Part shown: in pieces, positions 22,303-34,370 of the stretch | Numbering within the stretch: position 1 is the stretch's first letter | Layout: every line of letters begins with the position of its first letter | NCBI RefSeq assembly: GCF_026914265.1 | Contig: NC_069135.1 | Span: 61,866,738 to 61,930,737, forward strand | Direction of reading: 5' to 3' | Length of the DNA: 64,000 nt | Origin: Mya arenaria | Lineage: Eukaryota > Mollusca > Bivalvia > Myida > Myidae | The notes under the pieces: generated by a model | What the model saw: only the letters and a program-made list of their open reading frames with translations | Told to the model about the DNA's origin: nothing | Database searches by the model: none | Position numbers and translations under genes: made by a program

Positions 22303-22485
22303 GGGTGGTGCTAAAACGCGGTATCCGGTACCCGGATTAAGTTGATACCGGAATTGCGTGATGAATCAGATCTGATCATAAATACCGGTATCACATGGTC
22401 CGGCCATATATTGCATATTGAAGTAATGGTTATCGTATAACGATCGTTGGTATTATAGGCATATTTTAATGTCCTAGCACCACCC
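22303..22485. mobile_element. 183-bp MITE-like element with 11-bp perfect TIRs
   Basis: The ends are GGGTGGTGCTA and TAGCACCACCC, exact inverted repeats of 11 bp. The interior contains several CCGGTA-type palindromes. No clear target duplication is visible at the flanks. No coding capacity. Confidence 0.55.
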
Positions 22486-22942
22486 GTTCACCATTATGAA
22501 TCCACTGATTCCATAATTATTTGTTTATTTCCCTTATGCCTGTTTTAAATAGAAGTTCACTTAATAGACGACATATTCAGCATACCAAATAAGACCGACC
22601 CTTGCGCAAACTGATATAAACGTTCAATAAGGGTTTTATTGTTGTTGTTTTTAGTCGCTTTCGAATTAGATGGTATCAATTTGATTATTTGCGATAAGCG
22701 TTTTACTGTGCAATATTCCTGCCACACTAATGCGATCAAACTTACGTTCTTTGCTAATAAATACACATTTTGTCTATGTATCATTATTTTCCATATCATA
22801 TATTTTATACTTAATCCCTTTCTAATTATTGAACAGAATTAGTCAAAAGGTAAAATAATGTTGATGCGCTTCATTTACCACATGCTACAATTGCACGAAT
22901 ATTCGTCAAAAACGTACGACTAAGGACATATGTATTTTTCCA

Positions 22943-23183
22943 TGAGCGGATCCAAGGGTCACCCTAAATCATACAAGTTCACCTTTTTCAATTTAGGCGA
23001 AAAAAATGAGCCCCCAAATTGCATCATTTCGGACGAGAATTGTTAAAATGTTCGTTCCTCAACTTCACCCCAATTTTTTTATATCAAATTAATTTCGGTT
23101 CTGAGGGAAGGGTGCAGGTCAAACGGTTACGCCCCTAAGTAACACTCCCTCTAATGTCAAATCCTTGAATCGCCCCTGCTTTT
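22943..23183. mobile_element. Possible MITE with GCGGATCCAAGG-type ends
   Basis: The left end GAGCGGATCCAAGGGTCACC and the right end (complement reads AGGGGCGATTCAAGGATTTG) are imperfect inverted repeats. They resemble the widespread invertebrate repeats that begin AGGGGCGGATCCAGGA. Short and non-coding; the assignment is tentative. Confidence 0.35.
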
Positions 23184-23469
23184 GCATAATTTGCGTGTTT
23201 TTTTTTTACTGGGATTGTGTAAATTTACTAATCAATTACTTTCACATGCTAAATATTCACACTATAAAATTGAAAAACAATAATGCGTTGTTTTAAACGC
23301 GTTAATTAAGCTGATATAGCAACGGAATATTCCTTTAATCATGTCAAATGATGTATTAAATTACCAGTTTCATGTTGTTTTGACAATTTTAGGCTTGTCT
23401 TGTTTAAGTCATGCAATTGACGATTATTGTGACCATCTGGTGTTTCTTTTTAATGAGAATGGTCCAGAC

Positions 23470-23630
23470 ATTGTATGCTTGTCGTGGAGGCCGTGTGTTT
23501 TTTTATTGATTTCATGTCCCTGTGTACCCGAACACAGTTTGTTCACAGGAACTCTTTGCAGACGGGACAGACGGCATTGGGAAGGGTTTTAGGGTGCCTT
23601 CTTTCCGGGTACTGCATCCATCGCGTACAT
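23470..23630 (-). pseudogene. Decayed fragment of the TRIM B-box exon
   Basis: The plus strand of this stretch aligns with 21371-21590, the complement of the TRIM B-box1 region. Shared pieces include CAGGAACTC(C/T)TTGCAGAC and ACTGCATCCATC at the start-codon end. About 70 bp in the middle is missing and there are many substitutions. It is a partial, non-functional duplicate lying ~2 kb upstream of the intact exon on the same strand. The ORFs crossing it (23341-23592 and 23475-23909 plus) are on the antisense strand and are not genes. Confidence 0.7.
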
Positions 23631-23639
23631 CTATATGCA

Positions 23640-26150
23640 ATTATAATTGTTATAATTACATCAGCATACGCTTTACAAAGTAAAGTGGGACAATATGTGA
23701 ATCCCACTCCTCGCCACTTTTACCGGTCTGGCCCGCTTTCGTGTCCCTTCCATAATTGTGCCGTTCACTTAATATGTGATATCGAAGCAATCTGTCATAG
23801 TAAAACCAACAGAAAAGGACGTGTTGCGTATGATAACGGTTCATGTCCAGTCCATAAAATGATGTTATCGTTGGACTTTAAAATAGTTTCGCGTTTGTTA
23901 CTACTGTAAGATGACGACTGACCGCACACCACACCTAGGTCCTTAGCCACAATGTCAAGCAAGGTCACTGCATGTCTCTGAAAATTGTTTGTTTCGCTAT
24001 GCAAGCGTGACTTATAACAGAGGTGTGTGTCCAGTCATTTATTGCCATGCTAAGTTAAATTCCGAAATAATGTTGCATTAGGGACAAAAATAAGACGGCA
24101 CTTGAGTTTCCATGTTTCAATGCCAATCGCATGGCTAGGTCAATGTCTCTGCGCGAGACTGAGTTTGATGTGCCATTGAGGCGATGTTGTTCAGTGTTTT
24201 TTTTATCCGTTGAGCTAAAGTAAGAAGTTATTAGTAAGTCTAATTCTAGCGAATTGGCAGAATTAAAATTCATTACTCCTATGTGTTGAATATTTAAGAT
24301 TGATTGTGTTGCAAATAAGAATTAATACCTTTCATATTATCTTTTTATGCATTTACAAAAGATAAGTTGGAACGAAATCAGTCTTAGGCGAACTTGTATA
24401 GATGAAGGGAAAACTAACACGTAGAATGAATGAAAAAGGGGTATTAATTCAAAATCCATAAAAGTGTTATAATCTATTTTAAACATGTAGTTTTTACCGA
24501 GAGATTATATCTAGGTGAATAAAACCGCCGCCCAGTCACAACACATATAATGCATAAATTTAATAGAAACAAAACATTGTCTGAAAACATCGAAGTTGCT
24601 ATATCAACAGAACAATAATAAGTTACAACCGTGAGGTAAGTACATGGATAAGATACATATCAATGGCGTTAAGAATGAAAAACAGTAAGAAAATGTAAAT
24701 TATATGAAATAATAATACTGCATAAGAAAAATACCACCGTGGTGTTGGAGAGGATGACGAGGTTACTAAAAATCTAAGAACTTGGGCTGGGAAATTGCCC
24801 ACAATAAAATATTTCTGATAATGGCTACGAACAATATCATTGGTTCAAACGTGTCACGTGATAAAATTAAGTGAAATGAATTAAAATAATTAACATTGAT
24901 ATAGGAGATACATCATAGGTTAACGAGGCGACACCAAACTTGCATTTAAATTGCACAAGTCTCTAAATGATTTTATATCTTTCCACAAAATTTCATAAAC
25001 ATAATATTATGATTTTTACATTCAATATTTTCCTGAATCAAGCATATGGGGGTATGCACCAATTCTGTGATAGCGCTTGTTCATGTTTGTGTTTATTTTA
25101 TTATTTAGACTTAATTGCATTTGAAGATCAATAACGCTTATTTAATCTGAACCAATAGCGGATCTGGATTTTGGCTTATGGTGTTTGATACTTTCATACA
25201 AAACAAATTACAGACGAAACAATCGCCCGAATATGAATACGATGTATATCATAAATAAAATACAAGATTTTATTAAACGAGTTCATGAAATTTGCTATGA
25301 AGCAAACCTCTGGCGAGCTTACTAACAACGTTCATGGACGAGTTTAATAAAAAAAAAAGTGTATGAAATGACAACGAGTGTCAGATCTTTTTTATCACAT
25401 GCTTAAAACGAGAGCGAGACAAATCGGCCCCTTACCAAATCGGCATTCTACCCCTAAGATGTTTCGACCCTGCCATTTCGTCCCCTTAATTTTATTGACT
25501 CGAGACATTTCGGCCCCTTATTTAAAAAAAACTGAATATAAAGAAAAAATATAATTTGTTAAAAATTCTATTTCAAAAAAGTTGTAAATGAGATCTATAA
25601 ATGCACAAATAGACAAATATTAATGAAATACATTCAAATACATTGATAAAAACTCACATTGGCACGCGCTGTTGTCATAATTGCATTGGTTCATTATAAA
25701 TCACGCGTGTCTGGCATGGTTTTATCAAAATGGAAAGATCTACTCGTATGTTAGCGGGGGTCTTTCGTGGTTTTTATTTTACTATTATAAATAATAATAA
25801 TAACGTGATCAAATTTTATGTACAGTTTAGTTGAAGTTTAATTTGAAGGTAATTAAAGTATCAATACATCTAAGATAATGGCCACAAATCCAAATTCAAA
25901 TGATTATATATGATTAACTGCTTTTCCATATGCCTTTACGTTTCAACCATCAATTTTTTATGTACTAATTATACTATTGCTCTCAATTTTTTCATAAAAA
26001 ATATCCTTATTTCAATATTTGTATTGCATGATAATGACGTTTAGTTGCTGTGTACATTTTGTCATTTTTGGGAGACCTGAGTGTAGACGAATAAACGTGT
26101 AAGCTTGTAAAGTGTCACAAATTCCGAAACCTGACACCTGTGTGGAATGT
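23640..26150. other. AT-rich intergenic DNA, no gene recognised
   Basis: No open frame resembles a known protein. Two small structures are visible. A short inverted repeat lies at 25268-25289 and 25331-25353 (TTTTATTAAAC...CATGAA on both arms). A few degenerate ATTTCGGCCCCTTA-like repeats lie at 25418-25530. Confidence 0.5.
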
Positions 26151-29100
26151 GACACCATGACAATATACAGGGTACTTTCCGATACCAGGACAATATACAG
26201 GGTACTCTCTGACACAATAACAATATACAGGGTACTCTCCGACACCAGGACAATATACAGGGTCCTCTCCGACACCAGGACAATATACATGGTACTCTCC
26301 GACACCAGGACAATATACAGGGTACTCTCTGACACCAGGACAATATACAAGAAACCCTCCGACACCAGGACAATATACATGGAACTCTTCGACACCTGGA
26401 CAATAAACATGGTACTCCCCAACATCAGGACAATATACAGGGTACTCTCTGACATCAGGATAATATACAGGGTACCCTCTGACACCAGGACAATATACAG
26501 GGAACCCTCCGAAACCAGGAAAATATACAGGGTTCTCTCCGACACCAGGAAAATATAACGAGAACCCTCCGATACCAGGAAAATATACAGGGGACTCTCC
26601 GATACTAGGACAATATTCAGGGTACTCTTCGACACCAGAACAATATACAGGGTACTCTACGACACCAGGACAATATAACGAGAACTCTCCGATACCAGAA
26701 CAATATACAGGGTACTCTCCGACACCAGGACAATATACAGGGTACTCTCCGACACCAGGAAAATTTACCGTGAACTCATCGACACCAAGACAATTAAAAT
26801 AAACTCTCCGATACCAGGACATTATACAGGGGTTTCTCCGATACCAGGACAATAGTCAGGGTACTCTACGATACCAGGACAATATAGCAAGAACTCTCCG
26901 ATACCAAGACAATATACAGGGTACTCTCCGACACCAGAACAATATACAGGGTACTCTACGACACCAGGACAATATAACGAGAACTCTCCGATACCAGGAC
27001 AATATACAGGTTACTCTTTGACACCAGGACAATATACAGGGTACTCTCCGACACCAGGAAAATATACCGTGAACTCTTCGACACCAAGACAATATAAATA
27101 AACTCTCCGATACCAGGAAAATATACAGGGGACTCTCCGATACCAGGACAATATTCAGGGTACTCTCCGACACCAGAACAATATACAGGGTACTCTCCGA
27201 CACCAGGACAATATACAGGGTACTCTACGACACAGGACAATATAACGAGAACTCTCCGATACCAGGACAATATACAGGTTACTCTCCGACACCAGGACAA
27301 TATACAGGGGACTGTCCGACACCAGGAAAATTAACCGTGAACTCTTCGACACCAAGACAATATAAATAAACTCTCCGATACCAGGACATTATACAGTGGT
27401 TTCTCCGATACCAGGACAATATACAGGGTACTCTCCGACACTAGGACAATATAACGAGAACTTTCCGATACCAGGAAAATATACCGTGAACTCTTCGACA
27501 CCAGGACTATATACAGCAGGCTCTCCGACACCAGAACAATATAACGGGGACTCTCCGACACCAGAACAATATAACGGGAATTCTCCGACACCAGAACAAT
27601 ATAACGAGAATTATCCAACACCAGAACAATATAACGAGAATTCTCCGACACCAGAACAATATAACGGGAATTCTCCGAGACCAGAACAATATAACGGGAA
27701 TTCTCCGACACCAGAACAATATAACGAGAATTCTCCGACACCAGAACAATATAACGGGAATTCTCCGACACCAGGACAATATAACGGGAATTCTCCGACA
27801 CCAGAACAATATAACGAGAATTCTCCGAGACCAGAACAATATAACGGGAATTCTCCGACACCAGAACAATATAACGGGAATTCTCCGACACCAGGACAAT
27901 ATAACGAGAATTCTCCGACACCAGAACAATATAACGAGAATTCTCCGACACCAGGACAATAAAACGGGAATTCTCCGACGCCAGAACAATATAACGGGAA
28001 TTCTCCGACACCAGAACAATATAACGAGAATTCTCCGACACAAGGACAATATAACGAGAATTCTCCGACACCAGAACAATAAAACGAGAATTCTCCGACA
28101 CCAGAACAATATAACGGGAATTCTCCGACACCAGAACAATATAACGAGAATTCTCCGACACCAGAACAATATAACGAGAATTCTCCGACACAAGGACAAT
28201 ATAACGAGAATTCTCCGATACCAGAACAATAAAACGAGAATTCTCCGACACCAGAACAATATAACGGGAATTCTCCGACACCAGGACAATATAACGGGAA
28301 TTTTCCGACACCAGAACAATATAACGGGAATTCTCCGACACCAGGACAATATACAGGGTACTCTCCGACACCAGAACAATATAACGGGAATTCTCCGACA
28401 CCAGAACAATATAACGAGAATTCTCCGACACCAGAACAATATACAGGGGGCTCTCTGACACCAGGACAATATAACGGGAATTCTCCGACACCAGAACAAT
28501 ATACCGAGAATTCTCCGACACCAGGAAAATATAACGGGAATTCTCCGACACCAGAACAATATAACGGGAATTCTCCGACACCAGAACAATATAATGGGAA
28601 TTTTCCGACACCAGAACAATATAACGGGAATTCTCCGACACCAGAACAATATAACGGGAATTCTCCGAGACCAGAACAATATAACGGGAATTCTCCGACA
28701 CCAGAACAATATAACGGGAATTCTCCGACACCAGAACAATATAACGAGAATTCTCCGACACCAGAACAATATAACGGGAACTCTCCGAGACCAGAACAAT
28801 ATAACGGGAATTCTCCGACACCAGAACAATATAACGGGAATTCTCCGACACCAGAACAATATAACGGGAATTCTCCGACACCAGAACAATATAACGGGAA
28901 TTCTCCGACACCAGAACAATATAACGAGAATTCTCCGACACCAGAACAATATAACGAGAATTCTCCGACACCAGAACAATATAACGAGAATTCTCCGACA
29001 CCAGAACAATATAACGGGAATTCTCCGACACCAATACAATATAACGGGAATTCTCCGACACCAGGACAATATAACGGGAATTCTCCGACACCAGAACAAT

Positions 29101-30515
29101 ATAACGGGAATTCTCCGAGACCAAAACAATATAACGGGAATTCTCCGACACCAGAACAATATAACGAGAATTCTCCGACACCAGAACAATATACAGGGGG
29201 CTCTCTGACACCAGGACAATATACAGGGAACTCTCCGACACCAGGACAATATAACGGAAATTCTCCGACACCAGGAAAATATACAGGGTACTCTCCGACA
29301 CCAGGACAATATACAGGGTACCCTCCGACATCAGGACTATATACAGGGTACTCTCTGACACCAGGACAATGTACATGGTACTCTCCAACATCAGGACAAT
29401 ATACAGGGTACTCTCCGACACCAGGACAATATACATGTTACTCTTTGACACCAGGACAATACACGGGGAACTCTTCGACACCAGGAAATATACAGGGTAC
29501 TCTCCGACACCAGGACAATATACAGGGTACTCTTCGACACCAAGACAATATAAATAAACTCTTCGATACCAGGACAATATACAGGGGACTCTTCGATACC
29601 AGGACAATATACAGGGGACTCTCCGATACTAGGACAATATTCAGGTAACTCTACGACACCAGGACAATATAACGAGAACTCTCCGATACCAGGACAATAT
29701 ACAGGGTACTCTCCGATACCAGGAAAATATACAGGGGACTCTCCGATACCAGGAAAATATACAGGGGACTCTCCGCCACCAGGACAATATAACGGGAATT
29801 CTCCGACACCAGGACAATATAACGAGAATCCTCCGACATCAGAACAATATACAGTGAGCTCTCTGACACCAGGACAATATAACGGGAATTCTCCGACATC
29901 AGAACAATATACAGGGAGCTCTCTGACACCAGAACAATATAACGGGAATTCTCCGACACCAAGACAATATAAAGGGTACTCTCCGACACCAGGAACATAT
30001 ACAGGGGACTCTCCGTCGCCAGGACAATATACAGGGTACTCTCCGACACCAGGACAATATACAGGGTACTCTCTGACACCAGACCAATAAACTGGGTACT
30101 CTCCGACACCAGGACAATATACAGGGTACTCTTTGACACCAGGACAATATACAGGATACTCTCCGACACCAGGACAATATACAGGGTACTCTCTGACACC
30201 AGGACAATATACAGGGTACTCTCCGACACCAGGAAAATATACAGGGTTCTCTCTGCCACCAGGACAATATACAGTGAACCCTCCGACACCAGGACAATAT
30301 ACATGGAACTCTTCGACACCAGGACAATATACATGGTACTCCCCAACACCAGGACAATATACAGGGTACTCTCCGACACCAGGACAATAAACATGGTACT
30401 CTCCGACACCAGGACAATATAACAGGAACCCTCCGACACCAAGACAATAATCAGAGGACTCTCCGAAACAAGGACAATATAAAGGGTACTCTCCGATACC
30501 AGGATAATATAGCGT
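26150..30515. repeat. 30-bp minisatellite, ~145 units
   Basis: Uniform 30-bp units of the form CAATATACAGGGTACTCTCC plus GACACCAGGA. A homogenised core at about 27520-29200 uses the variant AACGGGAATTCTCCGACACC plus AGAACAATAT, with a GAATTC in most units. Flanking units are more diverged. Because 30 is a multiple of three, long open frames run through it on the minus strand: 758 aa (27331-29607), 600 aa (27507-29309) and 465 aa (29391-30788), plus shorter ones on the plus strand. Different frames are open at once and no start region or splice signal stands out, so I annotate a minisatellite, not a gene. Confidence 0.95.
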
Positions 30516-30930
30516 GAAATGAATAATAAACATATGTTTTACACATGTGAAACAGGCAAATACAACGATCATTTCTGCACATTCGGGCCGAATAAAGTTC
30601 GAATCAAAAATAATCTTGCTAACAAGGTCACTTTTTGTATTGTTTTTATAATATAGTCCAGTCTTTATCTTAATACAGCCTGACCGTAATGAGTAAAATA
30701 TGTGTATTTCAAATGTATGCCCTAGACCCAAGAACTTAAAATGTAACTCAATAGTTATCTTTAGATAATTATCTACATTGTAAGCCAATTGAATAAGCCT
30801 GCAAAAAATAACATATATGTTTCGATACGCACGAATTCGTTATAGCAAGCGTACATGAGTATTTTATAATTTGAATTTGACTAGACCATTGATTTAACCC
30901 TATAATATTTCCAACAATTGACATCAGATA
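30516..30930. other. Unique AT-rich DNA between two minisatellites
   Basis: About 400 bp with no recognisable gene or repeat. The open frame entering from the 30-bp array starts here (ATG at 30788, minus), but its first ~100 residues match nothing I recognise. Confidence 0.4.
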
Positions 30931-32665
30931 GGTGTACCAGCGTGTGTGCGTGTGCACATACATGTGTATTGGAGATAGGGTACGTGTGCGCGTACGTGTT
31001 TGAATGAAAGGGTTAGCATGTGTGCGTATATGTGTGGGTGAGAATGTGTCGTGTGCACATACATGTGTGTACGGGAATGGAGTGCGTGTGCACGTACGTG
31101 TGTGAGTGAAGGGTCAGCATGTGTGCGTATATGTGTGGGGGAGAATGTGTCGTGTGCACATACATGTGTGTACGGAAATGGAGTGCTTGTGCACGTACGT
31201 GTGTGAGTGAAAGAGTCAGCATGTGTGCGTATATGTGTGGGGAGAAGGAGCGCGTGTGCGCATACATGTGTGTATGGAGATGGAGTGCGTGTGCGCGTAC
31301 GTGGGGAATGGGGTTAGCATGTGTGCATATGTGTGATGGGGAGATGGAGTGCGTGTGCGCCTATATGTGTTGAAGGAGACGGAGTGCGGGTGCGCGTACG
31401 TTTGTGGGGACAGAAATATCTTGTTTTCGTACATGTGTGTTAAGAAAGGAAGTACGTGTGAGCGTGCGCGGAGATGGTATGCTAGTGTACGTAAGTGTGT
31501 GTAGATCTGGAGTGCGTGTGCACGGCGCGTACGTGTGTGTGTGGAGATGGTTTGCATGTGTGCGTACGTTTGTGAGTTAAGATGTGGTGCTTGTGCGTTT
31601 ACGTTTGTGTATGTGTATATGCATATGGAGTACATGTATGCATACATGTGTGTGCGGAGATGCAGTGCATGTGTGCGTACGTGTGTGGGGATGTGGAGTG
31701 CGTGTCCGTGTAAGTGTGTGGGGAAGATTGAGCGCGAGTGTGCGTACGTTTGTGTGAAGAGAGGGAATTTGTTTGCGCGTACATATGTGTGCGGAGAGGG
31801 ATTGCGTGTGCACGTACAAGTGTGTGTGCAGAGGGAGTTTGTGTGCGCGAACGTGTGTGTGTGTGTGGAGAGGGCGTGCGTACGCGCGAACGTGTGTGTA
31901 TGGAGGGAGTTTGCGTAAGTGTGGGGGAAGGGAGTACGTATGTGCTTACGTGTGTGTGTGTGGAAATGGATTGCATGTGCGCTTACGTCTGTGGAGAGTT
32001 TGTTTTCGCGTACGCGTGTTCGGGGTAGAGGGAGTGCGTGTGTGCGTACGCGTGTTGGGTGAGGAGTGTATGTACGCGTACCTGTGATCGGGGATATTGG
32101 GTGACTGTACGCGTATGTGTGTTGGGATAGGGAGTGCGTGTGCGCGTACGCATGTTGGATGATGGGGTGTCTTAACGCGTACGCGTTTTCGGGAGCGGGA
32201 GTGTGTGTACGCGTCCGTGTGTTCGGGGATTGGGAGTGTGTGTACTCATACCCGTGTTAGGAGTAGTGGGACGTCCTGTGCGCGTACGCATGTGGGGGAG
32301 AGGGAGTGGGTGTACGCGTCCGTGTGTTCGGGGATAGGGAGTGCGTGTACTCGTACGCATGTTAGGAGTAGTGGGACTTCCTGTGCGCGTACGCATGTGG
32401 GGGAGAGGGAGTGGGTGTACGCGTCCGTGTGTTCGGGGATAGGGAGTGCGTGTACTTGTACGCGTGTTAGGAGTAGTGGGACTTCCTATGCGCGTACGCA
32501 TGTTGGGGAGAGGGAGCGGGTGAACGCGTCCGTGTGTTCGGGGATAGTGAGTGCGTGTACCCGTACGCGTGTTAGGAGGAGTGGGACTTCCTGTGCGCGT
32601 ACGCATGTGGGTGAGAGGTAGTGGGTGTACGCGACCGTGTGTTCGGGGAGAGGGTGTGCGCGTGC
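30930..32665. repeat. GT-rich minisatellite with 105-bp higher-order units
   Basis: Degenerate units of the type GTGCGTGTGCGCGTACGTGT plus GGAGATGGA fill this block, with strong purine/pyrimidine alternation. From about 32200 to 32640 the pattern matures into four 105-bp units (for example TGTACGCGTCCGTGTGTTCG at 32311 and again at 32416). Open frames on both strands (such as 31119-31373 and 32205-32621) are His/Thr- or Cys/Val-rich artefacts of the repeat. Confidence 0.9.
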
Positions 32666-33383
32666 GTGTATGCTAATGACCGTCTCTTTTAGTTTTTTTT
32701 GCGAGTACGGATATATATATTTTCTCGTATACTTAAACGCATGATTACCTGGATTAGATCTTTGTTTATTAAATTTAAATTAGCCATTTTGGCCTGGTTT
32801 ATTACAGTGTCCCCTCCTGTATTTATGAATGTTTTGAAATATACCTATATAATAGACCAATTTTAATTGTTTTTAACGCTTGTGTAAATACATTCAATTA
32901 AAGTAAATAGTCGATATAATTTCTCGCGAATCCATTTAGTACGCCAGTGTTTCCATATCGATAGAACATGAGATTATTTCCCTGGTGGGGCTTGAAGCCA
33001 AACCATCTTTGGTGAAAGGTCGATACCTATACCACTAGTGTAATTTCTTAGACGGTCTTAATATAATGAAATATGTGCGTGTACTTAAATGGATACGAGT
33101 GAAACTGCACCTTCTAAGGCAATAACTTATTGCCGTATATGATTTTAATCCTGGTATATTTGTTTATTTATCACACTACGATGATACATGTGACATGACG
33201 ATTGGTGACACATTGTTTCCGATATCTTAAATATTTATTATTATCATAAGATACATGTTGCAGGATACAAGAGTCTTTATTAAAAGCCGGGTATATGATA
33301 ACAAGAAACATTTACTGATTTAGATAGTTTCCGATTTTACATTTCACCTAAACCATTGTTAAAAGCCAAAACAATAGATATAT
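32666..33383. other. Unique DNA, no gene seen
   Basis: About 700 bp of AT-rich sequence without a convincing open frame, RNA gene or repeat. Confidence 0.45.
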
Positions 33384-33384
33384 G

Positions 33385-33472
<88 letters not shown>
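33384..33472. repeat. (AT)n microsatellite
   Basis: About 90 bp of nearly pure AT dinucleotide repeats. The reading frame of alternating Ile/Tyr at 33348-33740 is an artefact of this run. Confidence 0.95.
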
Positions 33473-33473
<1 letters not shown>

Positions 33474-33597
33474 ATTTCTGAAATGTTTAGATAGAGTCGG
33501 CTTTAGTTTATAATTTATTAAGAACGGAAGTAAGTTATATTTCAATTTAAACTTACAACGATTGTAAAACAAGTAATTGCAACCTATATTAATCACG

Positions 33598-33778
33598 ATT
33601 GGAACGATGTTGCGCGAGAGTGTAGTGTTGTGGGGGAAATCGGAGTACCCGGAGGAAACCCACTTGTCCGACTTTGTAACCACATACCAAACTCGCATGT
33701 GTCGAAGCCGGGAATCGAACATGAGTCGCCTAGGTAACAAGCGAGTGCACTAACCACTGCGCTAACCGGACAACCTAA
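33598..33778 (-). mobile_element. tRNA-derived SINE (MetaSINE-like), copy 1
   Basis: On the minus strand the 5' end has an A-box-like TTAGCGCAGTGG (33755-33766) and a B box GTTCGATTCC (33710-33720), spaced as in a tRNA head. A conserved middle follows: GTGGGTTTCCTCCGGGTACT then CCGATTTCCCCCACAAC. That middle resembles the Meta-domain described for SINEs shared across many animals, including bivalves; this is from memory and tentative. The SINE carries RNA polymerase III promoter boxes but encodes no protein. Confidence 0.75.
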
Positions 33779-34370
33779 TAATACCATTGATATTAATATA
33801 ACCATTTGCACTTCAAGAAAAGTTCGGACTAACAATAAATTTAATAACGAATTTCAATTATTTCCTACACTGTGAAGTTATACAAATGAAAAGTGCAAAT
33901 AGTGAGAATATTTAGTAACTAGGGTAATATTCATCTTATTTGATAACTCAATTTGATCATACAAACGATAACGCCTTTTGATTTGAAACAAATTTTAATG
34001 CCACGTTTTCTTATTGAATTGAATTTTCCCTTAGTATCGCGAGGTTAATTATTTATAAAAAGTCATGGCCGCATTTACATTTTGCCTATGTTATCTAACT
34101 AGCAAGAGGCGATGGAGTTTGAACATTCAAATGCTCCATGGTCGATCCGTATTGATCCGAGTTTTGTAGGTCAAATGTCGAGTTTAAGTGTCAACATTGA
34201 ATGATAAGGCCTTAACAAGTATTTGTGTCATGTAACCCGACCCTACCAACTAAACGCCGCCAATCATTTTAATTTGTTTCATGAAAGAAAAACTTTCCAC
34301 CATCAACACATTTTTAGACATTAACTGTTATTAATAAATGACAGATTAAAGCTCAATTACAAGAGCAATA
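33779..34370. other. Unique DNA, no gene seen
   Basis: About 590 bp between the SINE and the mariner remnant, with no open frame or repeat I can support. Confidence 0.4.

Noticed and set aside
23475..23909. 144-aa plus-strand frame
   Set aside because: Its first part is antisense to a decayed TRIM exon, and the rest matches no known protein.
27331..29607. 758-aa open frame as a giant repetitive protein gene
   Set aside because: Unit length is 30 bp, so frames stay open by arithmetic. Other frames on the same strand are also open for 465-600 aa, and no promoter, leader or splice site supports one of them.
26150..30515. CRISPR-like array
   Set aside because: The 30-bp units are contiguous with no unique spacers, and the context is a eukaryotic genome. 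It is a minisatellite.
30930..32665. His/Thr-rich and Cys/Val-rich open frames of 80-144 aa
   Set aside because: They read GT-rich degenerate repeats in several frames on both strands and have no recognisable domain.
33710..33770. tRNA gene
   Set aside because: The A and B boxes belong to a SINE head. It continues into a SINE body and does not fold into a full cloverleaf by eye.
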